A stretch of 33,473 nt of DNA, from IMG/VR virus record IMGVR_UViG_3300035698_013606, positions 1 through 33,473 of that record. One strand, written 5' to 3'. Under the pieces are notes generated by a model that ran no database searches, was not told the origin of the DNA, and was given only the letters and a program-made list of their open reading frames with translations. Source of the DNA: a virus. Made by a program: the position numbers and the translations under genes. Below, in pieces: positions 23,114 through 31,512 of this stretch (position 1 is its first letter; every line of letters begins with the position of its first letter).

Positions 23114-23770
23114 ATGATTAAATTTGGTGCATTTTTGAAAACTGATTATTGCAGAAAATTGAAAACTAATAATTCATGCATTATTATATGTACCGGAACA
23201 ACTATAAAAACATATTCTGATAAAATACAAAATTTCATTAATAAAAATAATTTAATTGTATTTGCTGTGAATCAATATCCAGATTTTTTCTCAATAGATC
23301 CTAGTTTACATTTATTTACAAATAATCATAGATGGCAAGAAATTAGTTGCTCAGTAAGAAAAATGTCGAAATTGATGCTTGGATGTCATATCAAAAAACT
23401 TCCTGCGGATAATGATTATATAAAAATAAAGTATACAGATAGAGTTGTTAATGAAAAAATGTCTTATAACAATAGCGTTATATTTGGATACTATAGATCA
23501 GTGGGGACACTAGCTATTATGATAGCGCACATGATAGGATTCAAGAATATTTATGTAGTTGGTATGGATGGCCATAGTCTAACTGAGAAGTATATACATT
23601 ATTATAAAGACCCAGAGGATAGCTTTTACAAAAATGTAAATATAGAACATAGAAAGTTGTTCAATCCTGCTATGGGAATTGTGCTTGATAATCTTAAAGA
23701 TTTTGGTATAAAATTTTCCATTATTACTCCAACTCTTTTTTCAAAACATTACAAAGAGAAATTTTTATGA
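23114..23770 (+). CDS. GT42/DUF115-like putative glycosyltransferase
   Basis: A 218-residue protein. It opens with a strand and a CTGTTIKTYSDKI segment, then LIVFAVNQYPDFF (47-59), and later SVGTLAIMIAHMIGFKNIYVVGMDGH (129-154). A small-residue turn near the start, an 'vNqf' strand, and a 'GtyAl.lA..lGfk.IyvvG.D' helix-strand are the pattern of bacterial sialyltransferases (GT42) and of the DUF115/Maf flagellin glycosylation proteins. I infer a transferase using a CMP-sugar; identity to a known enzyme is low. The ATG at 23114 directly follows the upstream stop; the end overlaps the next start as ATGA. Confidence 0.55.
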   Translation: MIKFGAFLKTDYCRKLKTNNSCIIICTGTTIKTYSDKIQNFINKNNLIVFAVNQYPDFFSIDPSLHLFTNNHRWQEISCSVRKMSKLMLGCHIKKLPADNDYIKIKYTDRVVNEKMSYNNSVIFGYYRSVGTLAIMIAHMIGFKNIYVVGMDGHSLTEKYIHYYKDPEDSFYKNVNIEHRKLFNPAMGIVLDNLKDFGIKFSIITPTLFSKHYKEKFL

Positions 23771-24432
23771 TTATATTTTTACATATCCCTAAAACTTCTG
23801 GTACAACTATCATGAGAAGAATTGTACCCAATAATGTAATTTGTGGTCATTATCCTTATGGTATACACAAATATGTTAAGATGTTCGGAATTACATCTGA
23901 AAAGTTTCAATATTTTACGTTTTTAAGAAATCCAATAAGAAGATGGAATTCACATTACAATTATATATTATCTGCCAATAATGTTAAATATAAAAATTCT
24001 CCTTTATCAAAAACAATTAAATCTCACAATTCCAATATGCTAATGGATAAAGGATGGCTGTGCAATAATATGACCAAGCAATTAAGTGGGTTGGGTGATT
24101 TTAATGATAGATTTTATACAAATGAGACATTATTATCATTAAATATATATAATCCATTTAGTTGTTTTATACATGATAATATTGATATGGCAAAAGCATT
24201 TAAAATTGCAAAGGAAAATATTAAAAAATTCAGCTTTGTAGGATTTGTTGAAAATACACCAAATGATTATTATAGATTATGTGAACAATTTGGATGGAGT
24301 GCACCCAAAATAATACCACATTTAAGAGAAACAAAATATTCTTGCATAATAAACCCTAAGTTAATTACTGAGATGAATAGATATGATTTTGAGTTATATA
24401 ATTGGGCAAAGGATTTATTTTGGAAAAAATAA
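23767..24432 (+). CDS. PAPS-dependent sulfotransferase
   Basis: A 221-residue protein with the two PAPS-binding signatures of the carbohydrate sulfotransferase superfamily: 5'-phosphosulfate loop FLHIPKTSGTT (4-14, K9) and 3'-phosphate site FLRNPIRRWNSHY (52-64, R54 and nearby serine-equivalent positions). The C-terminal half has the family's FVGFVENT strand. This is the Sulfotransfer_2 type that sulfates sugars. It would add sulfate to the glycan. No PAPS-synthesis genes are present, so the host must supply PAPS. It starts with an ATGA overlap and its end overlaps the aldo/keto reductase start. Confidence 0.85.
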   Translation: MIIFLHIPKTSGTTIMRRIVPNNVICGHYPYGIHKYVKMFGITSEKFQYFTFLRNPIRRWNSHYNYILSANNVKYKNSPLSKTIKSHNSNMLMDKGWLCNNMTKQLSGLGDFNDRFYTNETLLSLNIYNPFSCFIHDNIDMAKAFKIAKENIKKFSFVGFVENTPNDYYRLCEQFGWSAPKIIPHLRETKYSCIINPKLITEMNRYDFELYNWAKDLFWKK

Positions 24433-25064
24433 TTGGACTCGGCACTGCATCATTCGGTATTAAAAGATATGGGCCTATATCTCATAAAGATGCAGAAGAG
24501 GTATTAGAGACCTATATGTATAACGATGGACATTTAATTGATACGGCAAGAACATATGGTGATAGCGAAAGTATAATTGGGAATTTTCTTCACAATAAAA
24601 GAGAACCATTAGTTCTGTGTACTAAAACCGAAGGTGTCAAAGTAATTAAAGATTGCGAAACATCTTTAAAGAAATTACAAACCGACTATATTGATATATA
24701 TTATTTGCATTCAGTAGACTTTATAACAAAACGCATGATTGATGATATGCATAAATTAAAGAATAATGGCAAAATAATTAATATAGGCTTATCAGTTAAG
24801 AATTCCATAATACCATTTCTACCATATGTTAATGGATTTGATGTAATACAAATTCCATTCAATATGAACTATGTTGCAAATGAAATTCTATTTGGTAGAT
24901 TTAATGGTAAAATAATTGCCAGAAGTATATTTGATCGCGGAGTATTAAAAAATAAAATAAAAGAAGCTATGAAATTTGTTTGTTCATTTCCGAATATAAA
25001 TTCAATATTAATTGGCCCAAAAAATAAGGAACAAGTGTGCGAATTGATGAATCTCAATTGCTAG
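24420..25064 (+). CDS. Aldo/keto reductase, short form
   Basis: A 214-residue NAD(P)H-dependent oxidoreductase. It starts EKIIGLGTASFG, the usual first strand of the family. The catalytic tetrad is complete: D41 and Y46 in LIDTARTYGDSE, K69 in LCTKTE, H97 in YLHSVD. The barrel is completed to GLSVKN, VIQIPFN and SILIGPKN, but at 214 residues it is well below the usual 280-320 and lacks much of the loops. The TTG at 24420 has AAAGGA six bases upstream; a TTG at 24402 precedes that site. In sugar-activation clusters such enzymes act beside CMP-sugar synthetases to change a side group. Confidence 0.85.
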   Translation: MEKIIGLGTASFGIKRYGPISHKDAEEVLETYMYNDGHLIDTARTYGDSESIIGNFLHNKREPLVLCTKTEGVKVIKDCETSLKKLQTDYIDIYYLHSVDFITKRMIDDMHKLKNNGKIINIGLSVKNSIIPFLPYVNGFDVIQIPFNMNYVANEILFGRFNGKIIARSIFDRGVLKNKIKEAMKFVCSFPNINSILIGPKNKEQVCELMNLNC

Positions 25065-25804
25065 ATGTAAAAAAAACTGATACTCTTATTATATATGGCT
25101 GTGGATATAGTTTATGGGACATCACAGAACAAGAATGGCAAAAATTATCACAATATGATTCTATGGGATTTAATTGGTTTATATGGCAAGATTGGATATC
25201 GCCTACGTATGAATTAGCAGGTGGGATAAGATGGGATAAATTTTCAGAAAAACTTGGCAAAACAAAAGAGGAAGCACATAATAGTTATAGGGATAGGGTA
25301 AAGGATAATCCGCATCTTTATGCAAATACTGTATTCCTTGTAACTAATGAACAATCTAAATTACTTAAAGGTGGCCCATCAAAACAATTCATAATAGAAA
25401 GAATTAATTTTTGGGAACTAGAAGATCTCAAATTTACCTATTTTGTATATGAAACCAGCCAGACTATTTGTGCATTGCAATTTGCTATAAAAATGGGTTA
25501 TAAGAAAGTTGTATATGTAGGAGTTGATTTATATGATTATAGGTATTTCTTTTTAGAAAAAAATCAATTGCGCAGAGTTGCTACTGGATGTATGCGCAGA
25601 AAAAGACCACCTAAATATAAAAAACCTGACATTAATGCAATTCATATTGGTAAACCTAAAGTATGCGGAATGTTCATAAAATATCCAGAAATATTTGATT
25701 TTGTAGAAGTATATTCATATAATCCAAAATCATTATTATTAGAAATTCCACAGATAAAAGTATGGAGGTTTGATAATGAATATAGTATCAATACTAATAG
25801 GTAG
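25037..25804 (+). CDS. GT42/DUF115-like putative glycosyltransferase
   Basis: A 255-residue protein. TLIIYGCGYSLWDITEQEW (13-31) resembles the 'vvGnGPSL' start of GT42 sialyltransferases and DUF115 proteins; SMGFNWFIW corresponds to the following 'vNqf' strand, and ALQFAIKMGYKKVVYVGVD (about 147-165) to the 'A..lGyk.I.lvGvD' strand. It is likely related in fold to the protein at 23114-23770, though direct identity is small. The GTG at 25037 has AAGGA six bases upstream; it overlaps the upstream gene by 28 bases and the CMP-sugar synthetase by 29, so all three are probably made together. Role inferred: transfer of a CMP-activated sugar. Confidence 0.55.
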   Translation: MRIDESQLLDVKKTDTLIIYGCGYSLWDITEQEWQKLSQYDSMGFNWFIWQDWISPTYELAGGIRWDKFSEKLGKTKEEAHNSYRDRVKDNPHLYANTVFLVTNEQSKLLKGGPSKQFIIERINFWELEDLKFTYFVYETSQTICALQFAIKMGYKKVVYVGVDLYDYRYFFLEKNQLRRVATGCMRRKRPPKYKKPDINAIHIGKPKVCGMFIKYPEIFDFVEVYSYNPKSLLLEIPQIKVWRFDNEYSINTNR

Positions 25805-26489
25805 AAAGAATAGTAAAGGTTTTCCAGGCAAGAATACACATAATGTTTGTGGACATCCATTATGCTATTATCCTATGATTGCGGCAAAACAATCACATTT
25901 GATTACTAATCATTTTGTTTCAACTGACGATCCTGAAATTATGAAAATAGCAAAAGATATGAATTTTACTGTAATTGATAGACCCCCAATATTGGCAACA
26001 GATAAAGCATTAGGGGAAGATGTATTTGTACATACCTATTATAAAATTAAGGCAAGATATGGCAACATAGATATGTGTGTATTATTGTTTGCAAATGCTC
26101 CTATGGTAACCGGAAGAATAATTGATACCGGAATAGAGGCGTTGTATAATGATTGCCGTTATGATTCTTGCTGCACTGTATCAAAATATAATATGTTTAA
26201 TCCATCTAGGATGAAGCAAATAGAGAATGGATATTTAAAAACTTCAAATGAGTCCGATATTACAAATGCTGATTGTGATAGAGATTCTTTTGGAGATCAT
26301 TATATGTATGATTGTTGTTGTGCAGTCGTAAAACCAAATTGTTTAGAAAATATAAATTATGGGATACCCCCGCAAAGATGGTTAGGACAAGATATTTATC
26401 CCATAATTAACAATATTGGTTTGGATATTGATTATGAATGGCAATTAGGTCAAGCTGAATATTGGGTTAAAAATTATTCTAAGGAGTAA
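25776..26489 (+). CDS. CMP-sugar synthetase (acylneuraminate cytidylyltransferase family)
   Basis: A 237-residue nucleotidyltransferase. The CTP-binding loop reads GRKNSKGFPGKN (R10 to N20), matching R-x-x-S-K-G-x-P-G-K-N of NeuA/CMP-Kdo synthetases; a strand VLLFANAPMV replaces the usual 'LQPTSP'. FVSTDDPEIMKIA (50-62) and the C-terminal DIDYEWQLGQAE (metal-binding DxD region) also fit. It should activate a sugar acid such as a nonulosonate as its CMP derivative. No nonulosonate synthase (NeuB) or epimerase is in the window, so the sugar would come from the host or from elsewhere in the phage. GGAGG seven bases before the ATG at 25776. Confidence 0.85.
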   Translation: MNIVSILIGRKNSKGFPGKNTHNVCGHPLCYYPMIAAKQSHLITNHFVSTDDPEIMKIAKDMNFTVIDRPPILATDKALGEDVFVHTYYKIKARYGNIDMCVLLFANAPMVTGRIIDTGIEALYNDCRYDSCCTVSKYNMFNPSRMKQIENGYLKTSNESDITNADCDRDSFGDHYMYDCCCAVVKPNCLENINYGIPPQRWLGQDIYPIINNIGLDIDYEWQLGQAEYWVKNYSKE

Positions 26490-27805
26490 TGATGAAGATA
26501 GCTTTGGTAAATCCGCCTTATCGTATCACAAAAGAACACGTAACAAATTATGCTAAGAATTCATTGCGCAGGGCTCAGCCAGTATTAAGTCTTGCCATAC
26601 TAGCAACTGAATTAAAACAACTTGGGCATGAAATATTATATCTTGATAGCGTTATAGAGGGGATTGACCAAACTCATCACTTTGATGAATATACAGATTA
26701 TTATGGATTATCTATAGAACAAATTAAAGAAAGAATTAATAGCTTTGGAGCAGATCAAGTATGGATGACGTGTTTGTGTACTGCTCTTTTCCCATTAGCT
26801 GAAAAAATTGCTCAATCATTAGAGCAACCTGTTATAATAGGTGGAAATCACGCATCTTTAAATGTCAAAGAAATATCTCAGAATGATACATTTTATTCAA
26901 TAGTTTGTGGAGAGGCAGATAACCAAATTGAAAACATTTTCAGAAAAATGGAACATAAAAAAATAATACATTTGCCAAGATTAGAAAATATGGATACTGC
27001 TATTCAAGTAGATTGGAGTTTATTACCGTTAATGGATTATTGGGAAAAGGCATTGCCTCAAAATCCATTTGCCAAAAGTAGAAAAACTATTTTATATGAG
27101 ACTTCAAGAGGTTGCCCTGAAAGATGTATATTTTGTTCAACTACAAAATTCTTTGGAAATAAATTTCGGCCTAAAAGTTCACAATTTGTAGTGGATGAGA
27201 TAACTGCAGCGGTAAGAAAATATAATATAGAAGAAGTGCAATTCACAGATGATAGTATGGGCGTTAATGCTCAAAGATTCATGGAAATATGTGATGGCCT
27301 TAAACCTTTGAAAATACATCTTTGTAATCCATCTGGAATAAGATTGTACACTAAAGATGAAAATCAAATAAAAGAAATATTCCAAAAGATGAAGGATGCA
27401 GGATTTTATCAATTTACATTTGCAGTAGAAAGTGGCAATGAAAGAGTATTAAATAAATTGATAAGAAAAAGACTCGATTTAAAATTTACAGAAAAATTAA
27501 TATCAATGGCAAAAGAATATTTTAAAGTGCATGTATTTTTAATAATGGGTTTGCCAGGTGAAACTATGAATGAAATGCAAGATACTATAGATTTGGCAAG
27601 AAGAATAAAAGCAGATAGTTATTCAATATCATTAGCTCAACCATTCCCTAAAACTGATTTGGAACAATTGTGCAAAGATAGTAATTATATAATTGATGGA
27701 ATACAAGAATATGATATGTTGCTTGGCCGACAAACTATTAAAAGAGATGATAATCTTGATATAGAAAAATTAGTTCAAGATTTATTGATTGAACTAAACA
27801 ATTGA
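26489..27805 (+). CDS. Radical SAM enzyme with B12-binding-like domain
   Basis: A 438-residue protein. Residues about 3-150 form the N-terminal Rossmann domain typical of cobalamin-binding radical SAM enzymes (IALVNPPYR, LGHEILYLDS, IIGGNHASL), though the strict DxHxxG ligand motif is not seen. The radical SAM core has ETSRGCPERCIFC (C209, C213, C216 binding the 4Fe-4S cluster), the FTDDSMGVN strand, and FAVESGNERVL. Members methylate unactivated carbons or rearrange substrates. In a sugar cluster, C-methylation or radical chemistry on a sugar is a fair guess. The ATG at 26489 overlaps the upstream stop (TAATG); AAGGAG lies just before. Confidence 0.88.
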   Translation: MMKIALVNPPYRITKEHVTNYAKNSLRRAQPVLSLAILATELKQLGHEILYLDSVIEGIDQTHHFDEYTDYYGLSIEQIKERINSFGADQVWMTCLCTALFPLAEKIAQSLEQPVIIGGNHASLNVKEISQNDTFYSIVCGEADNQIENIFRKMEHKKIIHLPRLENMDTAIQVDWSLLPLMDYWEKALPQNPFAKSRKTILYETSRGCPERCIFCSTTKFFGNKFRPKSSQFVVDEITAAVRKYNIEEVQFTDDSMGVNAQRFMEICDGLKPLKIHLCNPSGIRLYTKDENQIKEIFQKMKDAGFYQFTFAVESGNERVLNKLIRKRLDLKFTEKLISMAKEYFKVHVFLIMGLPGETMNEMQDTIDLARRIKADSYSISLAQPFPKTDLEQLCKDSNYIIDGIQEYDMLLGRQTIKRDDNLDIEKLVQDLLIELNN

Positions 27806-27815
27806 AAGAAGATTT

Positions 27816-28823
27816 ATGAACATACTTTTTCTTAGAGGTCAAGAACCACAAGATAGAGATCCAAAGGAAACATATTACAATTCCTTAGAAGATTGTGACG
27901 ATATGTGGACTCATCTTGCCAATGCTTTAACTGAACAAACTGGCATAGGAGAAATACTATATTGGAATGGAGACAGAAAAGTTCATTACACAAATAGATT
28001 TACAGAAAAGAGAATTAAGACATTTGAAGGATATAAACCATCTTTTACTCCAGATGTAATATTTGCGCGCGGTGGTTTCTCGGAATATGATTACATTATA
28101 AAATCATTCCCTAAAACTATCAAGATATATTATGGCGCTCACGCCAAAAGATTCTTTCCACAAGATGACAAAGTCTATTATGATATTATATTTGTAGATT
28201 CACAGGAACAGAAATCTATTGTATCAGAAAAATTCCCAAATTCTTATGTAACTTTGTTCATTAAATCTACTGTAGAAAACATTATGTTTCCTCATAAAGT
28301 TAAAAAGGAATATGATGTATGTTTTCCAGCTAATGGTTCTCAAAAAAAGTTCAAAGAACACGAATGGGTATTTTCTACCGCCCCTAAAGATCTAAAGATA
28401 CTTAATTTAGGGAATACAAGTGGTTTATCCGTCCCTTCTCATATTACTTCCTATAAAGTTAATAGGAAGGCTATAGCGAAGGAATACTCTAAATGTAGGG
28501 TAGGAATAGTGTGTTGTAATAAAGATCTTGATTCATGTCCTAGAGTGTTACCGGAAATGCTTGCCTGTAATATTCCAGTAGTATGTACTAATACTTTTCA
28601 TTTTTGGTCAGATTTATATATGAATAAAGACACAGGAATATTAGTAAACAAAGAGACATTATGGGATGCTGTTAGATATACCTTGAAAAATGTAGAGAGA
28701 TTTAAACCAAGAACATTTTATGAAAAAAATCTATCAATTAAAAAATCAGTCGAACATATAAAGGAACACTTATATTATTTTGCTAATAAAACTCAAAAAG
28801 AAAGGTTATCAAATGGATGTTAA
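27816..28823 (+). CDS. Glycosyltransferase, GT-B fold (GT4-like)
   Basis: A 335-residue protein. The N-terminal unit is MNILFLRG..., then a PDVIFARGGFSEYDY segment; the donor half shows YDVCFPANGSQKKFKE and the C-terminal DSCPRVLPEMLACNIPVVCTN with a GILV strand, corresponding to the E-x7-E/donor-binding region of GT4 enzymes, here with R/E spacing that is not a strict E-x7-E. Activity and donor are not determined. The start has GAAAGAAG four to five bases before the ATG. The 3' end overlaps the following radical SAM gene by 11 bases. Confidence 0.72.
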   Translation: MNILFLRGQEPQDRDPKETYYNSLEDCDDMWTHLANALTEQTGIGEILYWNGDRKVHYTNRFTEKRIKTFEGYKPSFTPDVIFARGGFSEYDYIIKSFPKTIKIYYGAHAKRFFPQDDKVYYDIIFVDSQEQKSIVSEKFPNSYVTLFIKSTVENIMFPHKVKKEYDVCFPANGSQKKFKEHEWVFSTAPKDLKILNLGNTSGLSVPSHITSYKVNRKAIAKEYSKCRVGIVCCNKDLDSCPRVLPEMLACNIPVVCTNTFHFWSDLYMNKDTGILVNKETLWDAVRYTLKNVERFKPRTFYEKNLSIKKSVEHIKEHLYYFANKTQKERLSNGC

Positions 28824-29850
28824 ACAATTTGCTTCTGATAAGATTTTAAGTGTAGAACATCTGCCAAAAGTATATGAATGGTTAGAAGGTAAAAATCCTT
28901 TTCCTGTCACTATGGAATTAGACATCACTAATGTATGCAATCATAAATGTCCTGCATGCTCAGGTGGATTTGACAAAGATAATTCAACATGGCAGATGAA
29001 TGATGGTATTAAAATAATAAGGGAAATGGCTGCATTAGGTTGTAAAGCTATTATATTTAGTGGTGGTGGAGAACCATTTTGTAATCCATTCTTGGAACAT
29101 TTTATTTTAGAGGCTTATGACAATGACTTAAATATAGGCTTAATAACAAATGGAAGTAAACTAGGAACTATTGATGCAAGCACATTATTTAAATGCACAT
29201 GGATAAGAATTAGTTTAGATGCCGGAACAACTGCTTTACATCAAGCAACTCATGGAACGAATGACTTTGATATAATTGTAGAAAACATAATGCAACTGAT
29301 GAATGAAAAAAATCCATATTTTCAAACTGATATTGGAATTGGATACTTAGTAGGAAATGGTACTGATAATTTCAATGATATGATGGATTTTGTAGAATTG
29401 GCTATTAAAATGAAAGTAAGTTATGCTCAATTTAGACCATTTCATACGCAAGCAAAAAAGAATTTTAGTAATTTTAAAGAAATAGATTTTGCTTCATTTG
29501 TGAAATTATCTAACAACAGAACAGAAATTCTCTATTCTGCACATAAGTTTGAAAATATGATGAATGGTTTAGCCAATAGAAATTACTCAAAATGTTATGG
29601 CCAACAATTTGCCGGAGTAATTACTGCCAATGGAGATATGACTGTATGCTGTCACACTAGAGGTTTGAATCAATTTACATTAGGTAATGTGAAATCAGAA
29701 TCTATCAAAAAAATATGGAATTCAAGTAAACGTAAAAAAATAGTTGAAACCATTGATTTAAAAAAATGCCCATTACTTTGTAGGTGTAATGCTATTAACG
29801 AATGTCTATGGAATTCAAAGAAAAGAAAAAAACATGTTAATTTTTTATGA
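28813..29850 (+). CDS. Radical SAM/SPASM enzyme
   Basis: A 345-residue protein. The cluster motif is CNHKCPAC (C42, C46, C49) after MELDITNV, followed by IIFSGGGEPFCNP (the SAM-binding GGEP) and SLDAGTT. The C-terminal region has a SPASM-type cysteine set: CYGQQFAG, MTVCCHTRG, GNVKSESIKKIW, then CPLLCRCNAINEC. It should carry auxiliary iron-sulfur clusters and do radical chemistry such as oxidation, dehydration or crosslinking; SPASM enzymes act on sugars (BtrN-like), peptides or proteins. The ATG at 28813 has AAAGG seven bases upstream. The stop overlaps the next start (ATGA). Confidence 0.88.
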   Translation: MDVKQFASDKILSVEHLPKVYEWLEGKNPFPVTMELDITNVCNHKCPACSGGFDKDNSTWQMNDGIKIIREMAALGCKAIIFSGGGEPFCNPFLEHFILEAYDNDLNIGLITNGSKLGTIDASTLFKCTWIRISLDAGTTALHQATHGTNDFDIIVENIMQLMNEKNPYFQTDIGIGYLVGNGTDNFNDMMDFVELAIKMKVSYAQFRPFHTQAKKNFSNFKEIDFASFVKLSNNRTEILYSAHKFENMMNGLANRNYSKCYGQQFAGVITANGDMTVCCHTRGLNQFTLGNVKSESIKKIWNSSKRKKIVETIDLKKCPLLCRCNAINECLWNSKKRKKHVNFL

Positions 29851-30617
29851 AAGCTAAACAATTTAGAGATATAGACATTCATAGAAGAAAATACTCAATT
29901 GTAGATTCTGATTGGGAAATATTGCAATCGCATACCAATAAAAAATCACATAAATTTAAAAAAGGTATATCATTAATTACCAGATGTAGCAATAGAGAGC
30001 AGCAATTAGAGACTTCATTAAAAAGTTGGGTTAAATATAATTTTGATGAAATAATAATTGTAGATTGGAATTCAAAAGGTAATGTGCAAGCAATAATAGA
30101 TAAATATCAAAATAACAAAATATATAGAATACAAGTTCCTAATCAAAAAAAATTCTCAACAGTATTGTCAAGAAATGTTGGTTTAAAATTTGCAAGATAT
30201 GAAACTGTATTGATGATTGATTGCGATTTAATAATGAAAAATAATTTATTATTTGTCAGAATATTAAATTTAAAAGATAATGAAATAATAACTTGCAGAA
30301 ACACAATGTATCACTTAGGCGGTACTTGTATAATGAAATTGGAATACTTTTATCAGATAAATGGATACAATGAATTGTTATTAGGTAGAAAATATGATGA
30401 CTCTGAATTTTATAAAATAGCAAAAAAAAATGGAATCAAATTGAAAAAACAATTAGACTATAAATACTTCACACATCAACCTCACAACAAAACAAAAAAG
30501 AAGGAAGTCATTAAAAATAAAAAGGTATTTTATAGCAACAAACGTCATAAAGTAATGCAAACATTTGTAACATATATCACTTATCCTACTGGTATAACCA
30601 AAAAGGTATTATTATGA
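29847..30617 (+). CDS. Glycosyltransferase, GT2 family (galactosyltransferase-like)
   Basis: A 256-residue protein. It has LITRCSNREQQLETSLKSW (43-61), DEIIIVDWNSKGN (67-79), LSRNVGLKFARYE (107-119) and the DxD motif in LMIDCDLIM (D125, D127). A later INGYNE and KYDDSEFY are typical of the acceptor-side motif of the GT2/GT27-like group. It is likely a nucleotide-sugar transferase. No Shine-Dalgarno is visible, but the ATGA overlap with the upstream stop suggests coupled translation. The next gene also starts within its stop codon. Confidence 0.82.
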   Translation: MKAKQFRDIDIHRRKYSIVDSDWEILQSHTNKKSHKFKKGISLITRCSNREQQLETSLKSWVKYNFDEIIIVDWNSKGNVQAIIDKYQNNKIYRIQVPNQKKFSTVLSRNVGLKFARYETVLMIDCDLIMKNNLLFVRILNLKDNEIITCRNTMYHLGGTCIMKLEYFYQINGYNELLLGRKYDDSEFYKIAKKNGIKLKKQLDYKYFTHQPHNKTKKKEVIKNKKVFYSNKRHKVMQTFVTYITYPTGITKKVLL

Positions 30618-31441
30618 AAAAATTATTATTGTGTGGCCCATGGCAAGGAGAATTTGGTTGGGAGATATGTATGTGGCAACCACATCTTCGTTACATTTCC
30701 CAAACAGAAAAATATAATAAAATCATAATATCTACTCAGCCAACCCATGAAATACTTTATGAAGATTTTGCGGATGGTTTCATCTATAACAAAAGAGGAA
30801 GAAACTCAGATGGATGGAAAAATCGTGATGTAGATTTTTGTTACTTCCCTCAATCTGTATTAACAGAAGTCAAACGCAAACATAAAGGATATACTATACA
30901 GGTATATTCTCCCAATGATGATAGTACATCAGAAAATTCTCCAAAGACATATATACGTTATGGCAGAAAAGAATCAAAACCGAAATATGATATTCTATTT
31001 CATGCTAGATGGACTAACAAGTGTAACTCCGGAGATAGAAATTGGCCATTAAAGAAATGGGAAGAAGTGAGCAATCATTTTAAGAGGATGGGTTTAAGAA
31101 TGGCCTCAGTTGGCCTTAAAAGCAGTTCCAAATATATTGCTCATACTGATTACTTAATGAATATGGATTTAAGAGATATGGTCGATATAATGGTAAACAG
31201 CCGGCTTATCATTGGGCCATCTTCCGGCCCATTACATTTGGCCAGTTTCTGTGGTTGCCCTCAATTGGTTTGGACAAATAATAAGTTCTGGAAATCAATT
31301 AACGGCACCAACCGCAAAAGATGGAAGCATTCATGGAATCCTTTTCAAACAAAAGTCAGTGTAATAGATAATTGTAACTGGCAACCCAGGGCAAAAGATG
31401 TTATATCTAATATTGAAAAAATGCTAAATATTAGATATTAA
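30614..31441 (+). CDS. Glycosyltransferase, GT9/heptosyltransferase-like
   Basis: A 275-residue GT-B protein. It opens with LLLCGPWQGEFGWEICMWQP, a 'GEFGWE' start seen in a group of GT9-like phage and environmental proteins. The donor half has LFHARWTN, NWPLKKWEEVSNHF, a VDIMVNSRLIIGPSSGPLHLAS segment (189-211) and a CPQLVW strand, the arrangement of ADP-heptose:LPS heptosyltransferases. The last gene of the island: AAGG seven bases before the ATG, then 71 non-coding bases follow. It would add a heptose or other sugar late in the pathway. Confidence 0.8.
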   Translation: MKKLLLCGPWQGEFGWEICMWQPHLRYISQTEKYNKIIISTQPTHEILYEDFADGFIYNKRGRNSDGWKNRDVDFCYFPQSVLTEVKRKHKGYTIQVYSPNDDSTSENSPKTYIRYGRKESKPKYDILFHARWTNKCNSGDRNWPLKKWEEVSNHFKRMGLRMASVGLKSSSKYIAHTDYLMNMDLRDMVDIMVNSRLIIGPSSGPLHLASFCGCPQLVWTNNKFWKSINGTNRKRWKHSWNPFQTKVSVIDNCNWQPRAKDVISNIEKMLNIRY

Positions 31442-31474
31442 AATATCATAAAACAGTAGCTATTCAACTTACTT

Positions 31475-31485
31475 TATACTATATT
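31475..31485 (+). promoter_or_regulatory. Possible variant of the leader motif
   Basis: TATACTATATT lies in the 71-base gap after the last island gene, followed 8 bases later by AAGGAG. It resembles TATATTATATT of the 13162 leader. It could start the small-gene block, but the match is partial. Confidence 0.3.
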
Positions 31486-31512
31486 CTTTAATAAGGAGAA
31501 AAGGATATACCT

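Noticed and set aside
13518-31441. Reading the island as a host capsule or O-antigen operon
   Set aside because: It continues without a break from a phage nuclease gene, ends at a lysis-like block, and shows no flippase, polymerase or initiating transferase. A misassembly cannot be fully excluded from sequence alone.
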